Source: Gnomoniopsis sp. IMI 355080
Lineage: Eukaryota; Ascomycota; Sordariomycetes; Diaporthales; Gnomoniaceae
Reading direction: 5' to 3'
NCBI GenBank assembly: GCA_027946555.1
Contig: JAPEVC010000074.1
Coordinates: 1-64,000, forward strand
DNA: 64,000 bases
Part shown: piece by piece, positions 45,207 to 56,067 of the stretch
Layout of the letters: the number at the start of each line of letters is the position of its first letter
Numbering within the stretch: position 1 is the first letter of the stretch
Program-made: the position numbers and the translations under genes
The notes under the pieces: model-generated
What the model was told of the DNA's origin: nothing
The model's input: only the letters and a program-made list of their open reading frames with translations
Databases searched by the model: none

Positions 45207-48200
45207 TTCGGGGTCACATTGGGCCTCCTCTTTGTGCATCAGCTCACGGCGATGGGCGTCTGGTTTGCGCATTTTACAGATTACAAAGTTTTCGCCATGA
45301 ATACTCACTATTTCCATGCTTTGTGTGTCGAATTATAGGGACCTTCCGCCTAGAATTGGCACTGAAACCTTTGCCGTGTACTTGAAGGCACATATTCGCT
45401 AACAGATGGGAGGTACTTGATGAGATTCGTATCCTTTCTCTTCGTGAGACAGGGAGCGAGCTAAAAAGATATGGGAGAAAGCGCTCTGCAGACACAAACT
45501 CCAGGCCGACATATGCCCGAGCCATATCTAGGCTCGGACGTCATGGAATTCGCCTCTCAACTTGATTATCATGTCAGCCGCGTCTTCTCATATCGAAAAT
45601 CGTCGTCTGGAATACCACGCCGTACATTGTCCCTCAAAACTGCGAAACCCAGCAGAACATCACAAAAGCAGATGCAACAATCGCTTCGATGAGACCACAA
45701 AGCCGAAAAGCAGTGCTTGATCTAGGTGCTGCCCTTGGTGTCGGTAGACGAAGAAGGAGATCAAAATGCCAGAAAAGAGACATGCAGACAGCATAACGCC
45801 TCGAGGTGGAGGCTTCGGAACGGTGGAAGTTAGAGTTGAAGGGTTTCTGAGTCTTGGTTTAACCCGAAAGGGGGCCCAAGAGGTCATCATATTCGTCCTT
45901 GAGAAGCCGTCTACTCCTGCGCGCCCACCCAAGAGTGACCTCACTGTCGCTCGCTTCATGTGGAAGATGTGCTCACATACGACATGTACAGGGAGTGGTC
46001 CCCCTTTCCCACTAGTTACCAGAAAGCTTGCCGTATCGATGTACGGCAGATGGTAGTCTCGGTCGGTCCGACGCTGTCATCGTCAAGAATCCAGCGGAGA
46101 TCACTAAAGCAAGCACAGGTACTGATGTTCTCCGGAATGGGAAATGGCCTCATGTCATGTCGGAACACCCTTGCCCGTGCTCAGAGCGGAAGGAGTCCTG
46201 CTTATAACAAATCAATATGCTCTTTGTATCGGAAGGAGAACATGTATGGGAAGAACTTGCATTTTCACTCTGTTTTCTGCTTTCTCAAGGGCCGCGAAAT
46301 TCTGGATTGACGGCGGCGCAGTATGCCTTGCACGATCAGCCTCAAACCAACTGGTGGCTTGCCAAAAAATGCAACTATCATGCGCTGTGATGTGAGGCGG
46401 TCAGGTTGACTGGCGTTTCAAGGCTTCAGCGTGTAGTATTACATCTGGCAGGCCGCCAGCCCTTGCTAACATTGCGATTTGCAAGATGGGATGATGGTCA
46501 AATACCTTCTGAGTTGAGACTGAACGGTGGGTGTATTGCCGGAATGCCTCCTATCTAGTGAGTCGAATTGAGGTTGATGAGTCCGACCAGTCTCGCCCTT
46601 TGATGAGGAAAATCATCGTCCAGTCCAGAGCCGACTTTGGGCGCCTGGTTTGGTCGCCTTTCTCTAGTTGGGTAGGTGCTTGTTCGGAATAAAGACGCCC
46701 ATATGGAGCGACATTCACAGAATATCATCTCTTAGGCACGCCGAGCACAACGTTCGACATCGGATCAGAATTCAAGCTTCGTTATTGAGATATGACCTGT
46801 TTCCAAAACATGGCTCCTTGCATTTGTTTATTAACCGCTATCCTATGACGTTTCGATGCGAACTCGAAAGTGTAGCGCCATGTTGTGACACATTTTGTAG
46901 AGACTCTCGCGAATGCCCTCGGCCAGCTTTACGTGCCGTGTCACTGGGCATCAAGCCTTGCCAATTGATGACCAACCTAAATCTGCCGTAATCGAAACAA
47001 CAAGCAGTGATGGAGACCACCGATTTTAGCGAAATGTGAGTCGGCAACTGCCCTCCTACACTTTCTCTAGTCTACTCCATCGCTAGCATCTGACAACCGT
47101 GAAGTATCCAATGCTGATGTGTGGTCTCTGCGGTCGCGTGGCACTTGGTAAACCTAACCATTATACTTGTGGAAGTTCTCGGACTCAGACATGGCGTAAT
47201 GGTGTTTTAGCCAGTCGAAGTTCGGGGCTGCACGCTTCTTCATCCCATTGGGCGTTACTATAACTCCTCTTCGCTTTGTTCGCTGGACCGTCCCTCGTGA
47301 GCCTGTCTGGCTGGATGCCGCTGCATATCACAACAGCGAGCGCACCCACCGTTTCGGTGTCTCCGATCCTTAGATGCTTTGCTCCAGGAGCAACACTCAA
47401 GGGAGGCTCTAACGCAAATAATTCATAAATTGTCCGTCCAATATTCAAAGACGAGGACAAAGTCGTAATTTGACACCGTCGTGGCCCGCTGGGAATGGAA
47501 GCCCGCAGCCAGCTACCTAATTTTGTGCGACCACCGCCTACTTTTGGGGACCTTGTCTTTCTCCAGTGTCCCGGGCCAGACGCGATTGCCGAGGGGCACC
47601 GGCGTGCTTGGCCTCTGGCTTGAGCCTCTGGATCCTTCTGGCAGCCAACGACGACAACCTGGCTTCAACAGGGTCTCTTTTGCTGGACTTTCAGAACTGA
47701 ACGGGATCTTGGACAGCGGCCAGGGTGATGCTGTGGACGGAAGAGCTGGAGAGGCTGGTGGTCTTCTTGTGCGCCTCGGAACCGCCGTGATCAAGCCGGA
47801 GCTGTTGCACTGATCCGGAGCTCTTTGACCTTGGGACTTGCAGAGCGTCGCTCTCTAATACCATTCGCCTCCGGACGAACTACCCCCCAAGACACCACTC
47901 TGGTCGATCATCTGCTCTAGTGGCAACTCAATAACAGCCTCCTTTCTCGCAGCTCCATTGTGTATGTCTTTAGGATGCTGTTGCATACTTGACGTAAAGT
48001 CGTGGACTTTCGCACAGCACACAGCGGCAGTACAAGGCATCGTTAACCATGCTGCAGTTCAGCCGAGGCGTAGTTTTGTGTGTGTACTTTTAGTAGAGGG
48101 ATATTCGGCCACTCAACCGTTCGTGTCTTTACGGGCCGTGCACGGGACACAGTCAGGAACCAATTTTCAGGACAAAGACTTTGATAGCATCTTAGGACGC

Positions 48201-49964
48201 CAGCGGTGAGCCGCTGTTTTACTTTGAACGCCATGCCATGACTTTGACTAGGTAGTTCGGCGACAGGCCCGTACACTTTCCAGCGAAATTTCCGACTATC
48301 GCCAGTCCTTTCTTAGTTCCTGTTCTCATTACTCAGAAGGCAAATCAGCATCATCCAAGGGTCCATGTACAATCCCCTACTGCTCCAGGAGAAAATGGCC
48401 AGGCCTGCCGCGGATAGTGTGCTCGGCGAAGCTCCGGCTGGCCCTGAACCGGTTCGGCGGTCGCGACGATGCGGACCGGCATGGAAGCCCCCAGTTCCCA
48501 AAAGAAGCTTTGATTGATTTGGACAAGTGAGAGAGACCCCAGAGACCCTGGCCATGGGGTAAATCCACTTTGAAAACGACACAATCTGTGGGGCGGCGAT
48601 GTGGAAAGCCGGGGAAACTGATACTCTTTTCTTTTCTCGGGAAAAGCTGCAAGCCCGGGATAGTGACTATGTAGGAGGCTCCCAAGATGCGTCCGTGCCC
48701 CTTGATACTCCAGTTGCAGCGAATTCTTCCGTCACCAGGCGAGGCTCGCCTGGTAAAGTCAGTCCTCATGGGACAGCTGCCAGCACGAACTCTATTCACA
48801 TGGAGGGGTGACCCCAGATGCCCCCTGAAGACCCTGGATTTTGGTGCTGGTCGATACCTAAATCAGGATAGGGGGCACATCTAGATTTACCCCATAATAA
48901 GTCCTGGGTACGTACTGCGTACCTAGAGGCAGTTGCCCGAATGCTGTTTTGATCGGCACATGGAACGGGAGTTGGAATGCAGGCGAAGTCCAACCCAGCC
49001 ACAACAATAACAAAGCTCTTCGCCGGTGGTGCAGGCAGTGCAGCAGCAAAGCAAGGGCTTTGGGCGTATCAGTGGATGGCGGGGGTGTTGGCGAATATTG
49101 GAATGTGCCGCCATCAGCGCCGGGGCAACGAAGCCGAACCGACAAGCGACGCATGAAATGACACGATCCGAAGACGTCAGTCAACAAGGCCCCGGGCTGC
49201 AAAGCGGTGAGGGATCTAGTACAAAGTAAGATGCTGGAGAGGGCATGGCATGGCATGGCCATATAGGTCGGGTTCCGAGGTGCTATACTCGGTGCGGACT
49301 TTTAACGATCAGCCATGCGCATAAACGCAAGCAATGTTATTGATCGTTCCGTAGAGAATGGGCCCATAAACATGAATCATTGCCCATCAGCCGGTCCAAG
49401 CACTTTACTTTGGCTCGTTGATCACAGCATTGGGAAGATGAGATGGACCGGCAGAATGCCAATAGCGGCAGATGAGCTGGAGATTTGTGAGGGGGAGAAA
49501 TCCCATCACATGAGTCGAAGGCCCGCATTGCAAGGTTGCAATGACTTCGAGGCGGGTGATCCAAGACTCGCACAAAGCGTGACGCATGAGTAGTATTCGG
49601 AGGCCAGTGGGATGGATTACATGCAGAGCGAGGCATTGTGATGAGTTAGGTACGATCGAGAGAGACTGCATCGCATGAACCGACAACAACACCAACGACA
49701 ACAACAACAGCGCGACATATGTCTCATAACTTATGATCGCTCTTCTGATAGGTACGCTTCCAGCTTGCAACGGATACTACTCAAGTATGAGGTTAGGAGA
49801 GCAACATGATTTTAACACACATTGCAAGTCAAGTGCTTGTGGCAGCTGATATTTTAGGTTAGGACTATTGTCAGTTAGTTGCTAGGTAGGCGGATAATCG
49901 GAAACTAGGTACGGAGGCAGAGGCAGAGGCAAAGGCAAAGGCAACTCCATCTTACTCTTTACCA

Positions 49965-49982
49965 GCAGGTACCTCTACCTGC
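49965..49982. repeat. Inverted repeat within a TACCT/AGGTA cluster
   Basis: GCAGGTA and TACCTGC arms of 7 bases surround the loop CCTC. It sits in the cluster of related half-sites at 49905-50060, upstream of the Ser/Pro-rich gene. Confidence 0.6.
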
Positions 49983-50305
49983 AGGGATGAGTATCTAATC
50001 TATCTAGGCATTCTAGCTTGCCTCCTTGCAGGTATGTCCAGGCAGGTTGGGTACCTGCGGGTATGTAACGAGAACCTTCTGTCGTTCACCAACAAACCCC
50101 CCCTCCCCTGTCTAGGCTCGGCCCCTAACATCGACTGTACCTAATACATTTGTGCCATTCCCGCTCTCTCGGGATCGAGGCGGCTTGACACAACAAACTT
50201 TTGTCGTCACCTTTCCTTCTCCCAATCCGCCAACCTTCACACGATCTGCGAACCTGTGCAGCGAGCGAGCTGCGACACTCGACTGCAGTAGGACAAGACG
50301 GCCTC

Positions 50306-50336
50306 TGCATCTGTGTCTGCATCTGCATCTGCATCT
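50306..50336. repeat. CTGCAT hexamer run in a leader
   Basis: Four to five near-tandem CTGCATctg units lie about 420 bases before the start codon of the next gene, probably within its transcribed leader or promoter. Confidence 0.6.
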
Positions 50337-50746
50337 GTACCCTGCGGAGTCTCCGAAACAGCCTCAGGCCTGCCGCATTGCGGGCTTAGGTTTCGAATCA
50401 CTTTCGGACGACGCCAACGCCATCCTGAGCCTGCAATCTCACTGACAGCAGCTTCATTTTCACCGCTTCACCACGTGCCTGCGTGCTGCAGCTTACCCAC
50501 CAATTCCCAAGAGACTGTTGCATCCAAAAGCCCACGCCAGGACCAAAGGATCCGCATCCACTCGGCCCGCCTGCCGCGCTCGCTAAAAAAGTACAGTACA
50601 ACGTACTTTGTCGACCGCCACAAGTTACAACCTACACCACGAACATCCTCTCGAGTTGGAGGTCCAGACCTGGAAATACCCTCTCTCTCTATGCATTCCG
50701 TCTTTCCATAACAAGCCAGCCCCCCAGGCATTATATCCTCGTCGCC

Positions 50747-51748
50747 ATGGAACCCGTCCCTGAGACGGAAAAGCTCGTCGAGTTTCGTTCTGCTCCCGTC
50801 CCATCTCTACGCCTACACCACTCAAACCACTTCCCTCAAACCACCACCACCTTCTCCTCTTCCTCCTCCTCCGCCTCTGCCTCCGACCCCGACTCTCCTC
50901 GAAAGCCTCCCGCCATGATGCGTCGCTCCACCGACCCGTCTCCTTCCTCACCAGTCTCCCCGACTTGGAACGCCGCCGCTCTCCCTTACCGACCCCGAAC
51001 TACTTCACCCTTATCCGGCTATCACACCAGATCAAAGTCAGCGGCCAATCTGGCTCCGCCGACCATGGGACGAGCACACTCTCTACCTGGCGTGAACGGG
51101 TTGGGTCACATTCTCATCTCGCGCCCACTCAGTCCTGCCAGCCCTACAACCTCACCAAGCCGTGCTCGGGCTATGCGGAAGCCCGTCGACGAAGCCTACC
51201 CTCCTATCTCTCCCACACGGAGCTCTGTGCTAGACTTGGAGAGGAGCACGTCACCCAGTCTGGGTAACTCGACGAATATCACCCGGCAGAGGCGGCCATC
51301 TTCACCCCTCCGCTATGTTGCCGGCACCAGCACAGGCTCCTTAACACCATCCACTTCCTCGGTGACATCTTCCCCTTTACACCGCCCATACGATTCGCTC
51401 AACGATGGCTATACACAATCTGCATACCCACCGTCCTTATCCTCCATGCCGTCTACACCGATTTCCATGAGATCGAGAAGTCCCAGCATTTCAAGCTTGG
51501 AGACTATCCCCGATACGCCTGATGCTGAGGAGGCTGCGGTAGAGGCGGACAAGGACAGGATTGCCCAACTTAAGGCCGCTGCGGATGCCGAGGACGGAGG
51601 TGAGTCCAAAGGACGGAACAGCCTGGACATGCCTGTGCGGGGCCGCACGATGATGGGATTTGGCACCCGAGACAAGCGGAAGCGGTGGAGTGTCTGTGGT
51701 GCCGAGCGGCGGGGTGATCTTGATCTGGAAACAATCTGGGAGGATTGA
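50747..51748 (+). CDS. Ser/Pro-rich, mostly disordered protein
   Basis: Single exon of 333 residues starting at an excellent context (GCCATGG). The sequence is Ser/Thr/Pro-rich with many SP and TP sites (SPTWN, SPLSGY, SPTRSSV, SPLRY, SPSLG), so it is a likely target of proline-directed kinases. A short acidic helix-like segment (DAEEAAVEADKDRIAQLKAAADAEDGG) precedes a basic C-terminus, RDKRKRWSVCGAERRGDLDLETIWED, the most conserved-looking part. I recognise the general type as a fungal basic proline-rich protein of unknown role. The frame stays open about 260 bases upstream without an ATG. Confidence 0.75.
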   Translation: MEPVPETEKLVEFRSAPVPSLRLHHSNHFPQTTTTFSSSSSSASASDPDSPRKPPAMMRRSTDPSPSSPVSPTWNAAALPYRPRTTSPLSGYHTRSKSAANLAPPTMGRAHSLPGVNGLGHILISRPLSPASPTTSPSRARAMRKPVDEAYPPISPTRSSVLDLERSTSPSLGNSTNITRQRRPSSPLRYVAGTSTGSLTPSTSSVTSSPLHRPYDSLNDGYTQSAYPPSLSSMPSTPISMRSRSPSISSLETIPDTPDAEEAAVEADKDRIAQLKAAADAEDGGESKGRNSLDMPVRGRTMMGFGTRDKRKRWSVCGAERRGDLDLETIWED

Positions 51749-52524
51749 GGGACTTCAAAGGGCGCCCGTCCGTCGGCGAGAGCCTTGCTTTCAAATTGCA
51801 CTAAACTCCTTGTCTACTTGTCCCATGCTATCGATCATGGGAAACAAGGGCCATTAACATGGTAGCATCAGCGGCGTTTTCATGGTAGGAGATTAAGGAT
51901 GGATGGTCTTATGGACAGGAATGAAGGCGTTCAGAGTCAGCTTGTTTTGATACCCTATCGCATCTCCACTTTGACCGACGGAGGGTTTCCAATGGAGCGT
52001 TTCACACGGGAAGGCAACTTGTAAGGGAGCACCCGGCAAGCCGCCAGTTCAACACTTAGCAGTCAAAAAGACGAACTTGATGATCAATGGAGCATCTGTG
52101 TGATAAGGCTGTGATCATATCTGTCTTCAGCGTTGTTCAGCTCGATAGTGGTGTCTTGGCGTCTTGCCAGCTTGCATCGCTTGTACGATTTTCTTCATCC
52201 CTTGACCTCCCTTGCCGCCATGTCTAGACCGGCCCATCACCAGAATGCCCTCCCTTCCTTTCGATAGTTCGATTGAGGCTTCTGTATATCCTCCCTCAGT
52301 TATGCGTTTGAGTCGCTTTGAGCTCACAGACCATCATCGAGCCGTATCGAGTCGCATGTATATAAGAACACCAGGTGAAGCTTCATTATAATGGCACATC
52401 CGACAGGACCAGATCACCGACATTCGTTCTACCTGCATTTAGCATCCAGGTGGCCCTCCCCTTTTGCTTTGAGACAAGATCTCCATTCATTCGCTTTTAC
52501 TCGTCTCACGCTACACGAATCAAT
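51749..52524. other. Intergenic stretch before the secreted repeat protein
   Basis: Holds the 3' end of the preceding gene and the promoter of the next; TATATAA is near 52358, about 165 bases before the ATG. No gene seen. Confidence 0.45.
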
Positions 52525-54263
52525 ATGAAGCAGGCAGCTGTTCTTGCGGTCCTGGGCTCGCTTGCCAGCGTCCAGGCGGTAGCTTTTCCTCAACCCAACG
52601 TAAGTGCTCCAGCAATACTTCCGCATTGGATCGTAGCACTGATTGAACATTTGTCCAGATATGGGAGCGTCTGGATGATGTCCTTGAGCAGCGTGACGCT
52701 CAAGAGGAACGCTCGCCGTACCGCCACCGCCCTGTATACCAGGCAAGACAAGCAGACCTGTCCTCCTCAGAGGCGCCTGCCGTTACTGCCGTCATGACCA
52801 TTCTCAGCTCTGACGGCAGCGTCGTCACCGCCGCCCCAGAAACAACAGCCCCTGCCGTGACGACGGCTCCAGGCGCGCGCGTTTCTAGCTCGTTCTCCTC
52901 CACCGTGATCGTACAGACGACCACCGATCTCAACGGCGACCCATGCGTCGTCTCTATTACAGCCGAGTACCAGTTCAATACCATTTATGAAGATGTCACC
53001 GTCACGGTCACTCCGACCTCAGCGGCGTCAACGTCAGTGGCCCAGCCTACTTCATCGTCGTCGACTGCACCCGAGTCGACAAGAGTCTTCCCTTCGCTTG
53101 CTACTACTAGTGTTGGATCGTCTTCTTCGTCCAGCTCCGCTGAGCTCTCCTCACTAACATCCTCGCTTCCGAGTCTTAGCAGCAGCACAGGTCCTGGTGC
53201 TGGTCCTCTGTCTACCTTCTCCAGCAGCGCTGATGTGGGTTCTACTAGCAGCTCTACCTCCGTTGAGTCTTCTACCAGCTCTGTCGATATCGAATCCTCA
53301 ACGAGCTCTGCTGCCATCGAATCTTCTACCAGCTCTGTCGATATCGAATCCTCAACTAGCTCTGCTGCCATCGAATCTTCTACCAGCTCTGTCGATATCG
53401 AATCCTCAACTAGCTCTGTTGCCGTCGAATCTTCTACCAGCTCTGCCGATATTACTTCCTCAACGAGCTCTGCTGCCATCGAATCTTCTACCAGCTCTGT
53501 CGATATCGAATCCTCAACTAGCTCTACTGCCATCGAGTCTTCTACCATCGTTGCTACTCCCGAATCTTCGACCAGCTCGGCCGCCGGTGAAACTTCGACT
53601 AGCTCCAGCGAGTCTACAGAGGCCTCGACCAGTTCTGCACCCGTGGAGTCCTCGACCAGCTCTAGTGAGTCTGTACTCAGCACGACTACGACGACGGCAT
53701 CCCCTGAAGTCACTCCGCCGAGCTATAGCACGGGCCCGCCTCTCACATTCGCGACCTCCTTACGCACTACAGCAGTTTCGTCACCAGTGGAATCCACTGT
53801 CACCGATCAATCCACTGCACCTACCTCGAGCATGAGCCTCGTCATCGCAACAACCATGTCTCCGAGCTTCACTGATATTGTGCCTCCTCCGACGGTTGTA
53901 CCCACCAACACAATCTCCATCACAGGCACAGTGACCCAGAAGCCTACCCCGACGCCGAGCCCATCGAACCTAAACTGCGGCGTGCATGGCCAAGCCCTAG
54001 GCGATTTCTATATTGGCACGTTCTACGAAAACAGGGACAATGTGCCTGTAACGCTCGAGGGTTGCTACCAGTTCTGCCAGCTGAACGGGCAGCAAGGGAC
54101 TGGGTGCTTGAGCTACCATTTCTACGAGCAGGCCGGTCTGGCTGGCAGTGCGAGATGCGATATCTTTGGACAGGCAACCTATAACGTTATTGCCTACTTG
54201 GATCAGAGCCAGGGCGTGTGGTACGATATTGGCTGTGGTGACCCAGTCGCCCCGGGTAATTAA
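52525..54263 (+). CDS. Secreted Ser/Thr-rich repeat protein with six-cysteine C-terminal domain
   Basis: Exons 52525-52599 and 52659-54263 give 559 residues; the 59-base intron has GTAAGT...CTGATTGAAC...CCAG. A signal peptide is clear (MKQAAVLAVLGSLASVQAVA). After about 130 residues including PCVVSITAEYQFNTIYEDVTV comes a Ser/Thr-rich stalk, likely heavily O-mannosylated, with a 9-residue tandem repeat (listed separately). The last 95 residues hold six cysteines with GDFYIGTFYENRDNVPV, LEGCYQFCQ and VWYDIGCGDP, resembling PAN/apple-like extracellular modules common in fungi. No GPI-type hydrophobic tail follows, so it is probably secreted or wall-bound noncovalently. An adhesin-like or wall role is inference only. 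Confidence 0.85.
53265..53534 (+). repeat. Coding minisatellite, ten 27-base units
   Basis: Ten consecutive 9-residue units of the form ESSTSS followed by VDI, AAI, VAV, ADI or TAI. VDI and AAI units alternate, implying duplication of a 54-base pair of units. Near-identical DNA suggests recent expansion. It continues into a degenerate Ser/Thr region to about 53690. Confidence 0.85.
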
Positions 54264-54948
54264 TGCATCGGGGCTTTAGTGGGCTTGGAACTTCCTCCTC
54301 CCTGGGATTGAGCAGTTTGACATCGTCATAAAACATCATGGTATTGTATGGCATTGAACATGGTCTGTTACTGGTCATATTCGGGTTTTGTTTTGTTTAA
54401 AAATTCATTGATTAGCGTTGGATACATCTGGCAATAGCGGCAAAGAAGCACATTGTTTTAGCATCGTCAATATAGAAGTGCATTGATCTCAATTGATTTT
54501 TTCTATTATTACCATGACTAGAGTCTTCTTTTGCGTGACTTGCTTTGCTTCATATTGATGCCCGACCTTCATCTGCATCAATGATACTACAAATCTCTGG
54601 TGACTTTGACGAGTCCGATACAGCGACACGGACGAAACACTCCTCCGGTACGCTGAACTCTTATATAACGGGCAGTATAAGAAGAAGACTGGTGGGCGCA
54701 GATTCTGTCGCCGAAGGCACCCCGTGGGTCAACCGCCGAAGACAATTTTAAGCACAACGTATAACCGATTTGATATACCCGTTGATGAAGAAGGCTGTTT
54801 CTATAGCATCTTTGGTGTTCTTTGCGAATGGCCGGGACTCAACCTGGCATCTTCAAGGCCGGTGTTCAAATCGGAATGGTCATAGGGTTCATCACACTAA
54901 TAATTGTTAGGGTCCTCGCACCATGTACTGTGTAATAGTCGTTTAAAC
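54264..54948. other. Convergent 3' intergenic region
   Basis: AT-richer stretch between the repeat-protein end and the SDR end. No gene seen. Confidence 0.45.
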
Positions 54949-56067
54949 TTACGAAGCGCCGCCGTCGACCACGAGATTTGCCCCATTGACGTATGAAGAG
55001 AAGCCACTCGCCAGAAAGCCGGCTACCCTAGCGATCTCTTGCGGATTTCCTGCTCTCTCAAGCGGGATAGTTTGTGTGCGGGCCTAGAATCGTCCCTGTC
55101 AATATTGCGACGATGCCACGCCCGAGGTTGAACACTCACTTCCTGAGTCTGCAAAGACGCGGGGGGAAACTGAGCCGTCATGCCTCTCATATCCATCTGG
55201 GACCAAATTATCAGTTCACATCCTGGAAAGAATGCCGTTTTTTTCGTCTTTACTAGGACTCACCCCGTTCAGATCCACACCGACATCAACCTGCCCTGGC
55301 GAGATGGCATTGATCCGCACACCCGTCCCTTTCAAGACCGCTACGCCGGCCCGAACTACACCCAAAGCCGCGTGCGCCGACATGGTATAGCACGGACCCC
55401 AACAGCCTCCATACGTGGACGCAACGCTGCTTATAACGATGATGCTCCCGTACCTTTGTGTCTTGGGCGCAGCATTGGGATATGCTTGTTTTTCTGTCAA
55501 CTGCTTAGCCATGGCTGGTGGCGCGTACTTTAGCGCGTAGAAGGGCGCCATCGAGTGGGCTTCAAAGCAGCGCTGCAGGTCGTCAGGCGTGGTGTCATGG
55601 ATGGAAGGCGGGCCTAGTAAGCCTGAAGAGCACACCCAGATGTCGAGACGGCCGAAGGCGTTGAGGACCTCGTCAATGAGGGTGACGGTATCTTCTTCTT
55701 TGGCGATGTTGAAGGGATACGGAATCAGTTTGGTGTTCGGGTGATCTTTGGACACGGTAGCGGTGAGGGCTTGGTAGGTATCTGGGCTGGCGGTTTTGTC
55801 ACATGCTGAGGGGAAGATTAGAAGTTGTTCTGGCCTGCTGCACGATGGATAGGGAGGCCATGCCGTATATTGATGCTGCTCCATGAGCTGCGAGCTCATA
55901 TATGATGGCTTGACCGACCGGTTGTGCTGCACCGGTCACAACACAGACGAAGCCATACTGAAAGGAAAATGATTAGATTCTCATCCGCCTTAAGGTCCTG
56001 GATCCGGTGAGCAGCCTACAAGTTTGCCATCCGCCCGATAAGGGCTGAAGTCTTTGGTTGTGTCCAT
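54949..56067 (-). CDS. Short-chain dehydrogenase/reductase, atypical active site
   Basis: Five exons (56067-56020, 55957-55864, 55805-55264, 55196-55140, 55083-54949) give 291 residues. The cofactor motif is VVTGAAQPVGQAI, with a later RLDIWVCSSGLLGPP (NAG-like) block, SSVAS serine and Y187. The C-terminus VNGANLVVDGG is classical for SDRs. The lysine expected four residues after the tyrosine is absent: the sequence is YTMSAHAALG. Three introns have GT donors. The second (55863-55806) has no usable GT; a GC donor (ACG/GCATGG) joins as ASIYACDKTASPDTY, which fits the family, with branch TCTAATC and acceptor CTCAG. The substrate is unknown. Loss of function or strain-specific damage is possible. 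Confidence 0.8.

Larger units (their letters stand above)
45207..50746. other. 5.5-kb gene-poor stretch
   Basis: No gene I can support. Several short plus-strand frames between 45471 and 46310 lie close together in two frames and might be a decayed gene, but no motif supports that. Near 49242-49260 is a short GGCAT tandem run. Between 49905 and 50060 is a dense set of TACCT/AGGTA half-sites and GGCAGA/GGCAAA repeats. The last 600 bases are the leader and promoter of the next gene, with CTGCAT hexamers at about 50306-50336. Confidence 0.4.

Noticed and set aside
52985..53713. 242-codon minus-strand open frame rich in VEDS-type repeats
   Set aside because: Mirror of the Ser/Thr minisatellite of the secreted protein; its repeats are simply the reverse complement.
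53197..53835. 212-codon plus-strand Leu/Pro repeat frame
   Set aside because: Alternate frame of the same minisatellite inside the secreted-protein gene.
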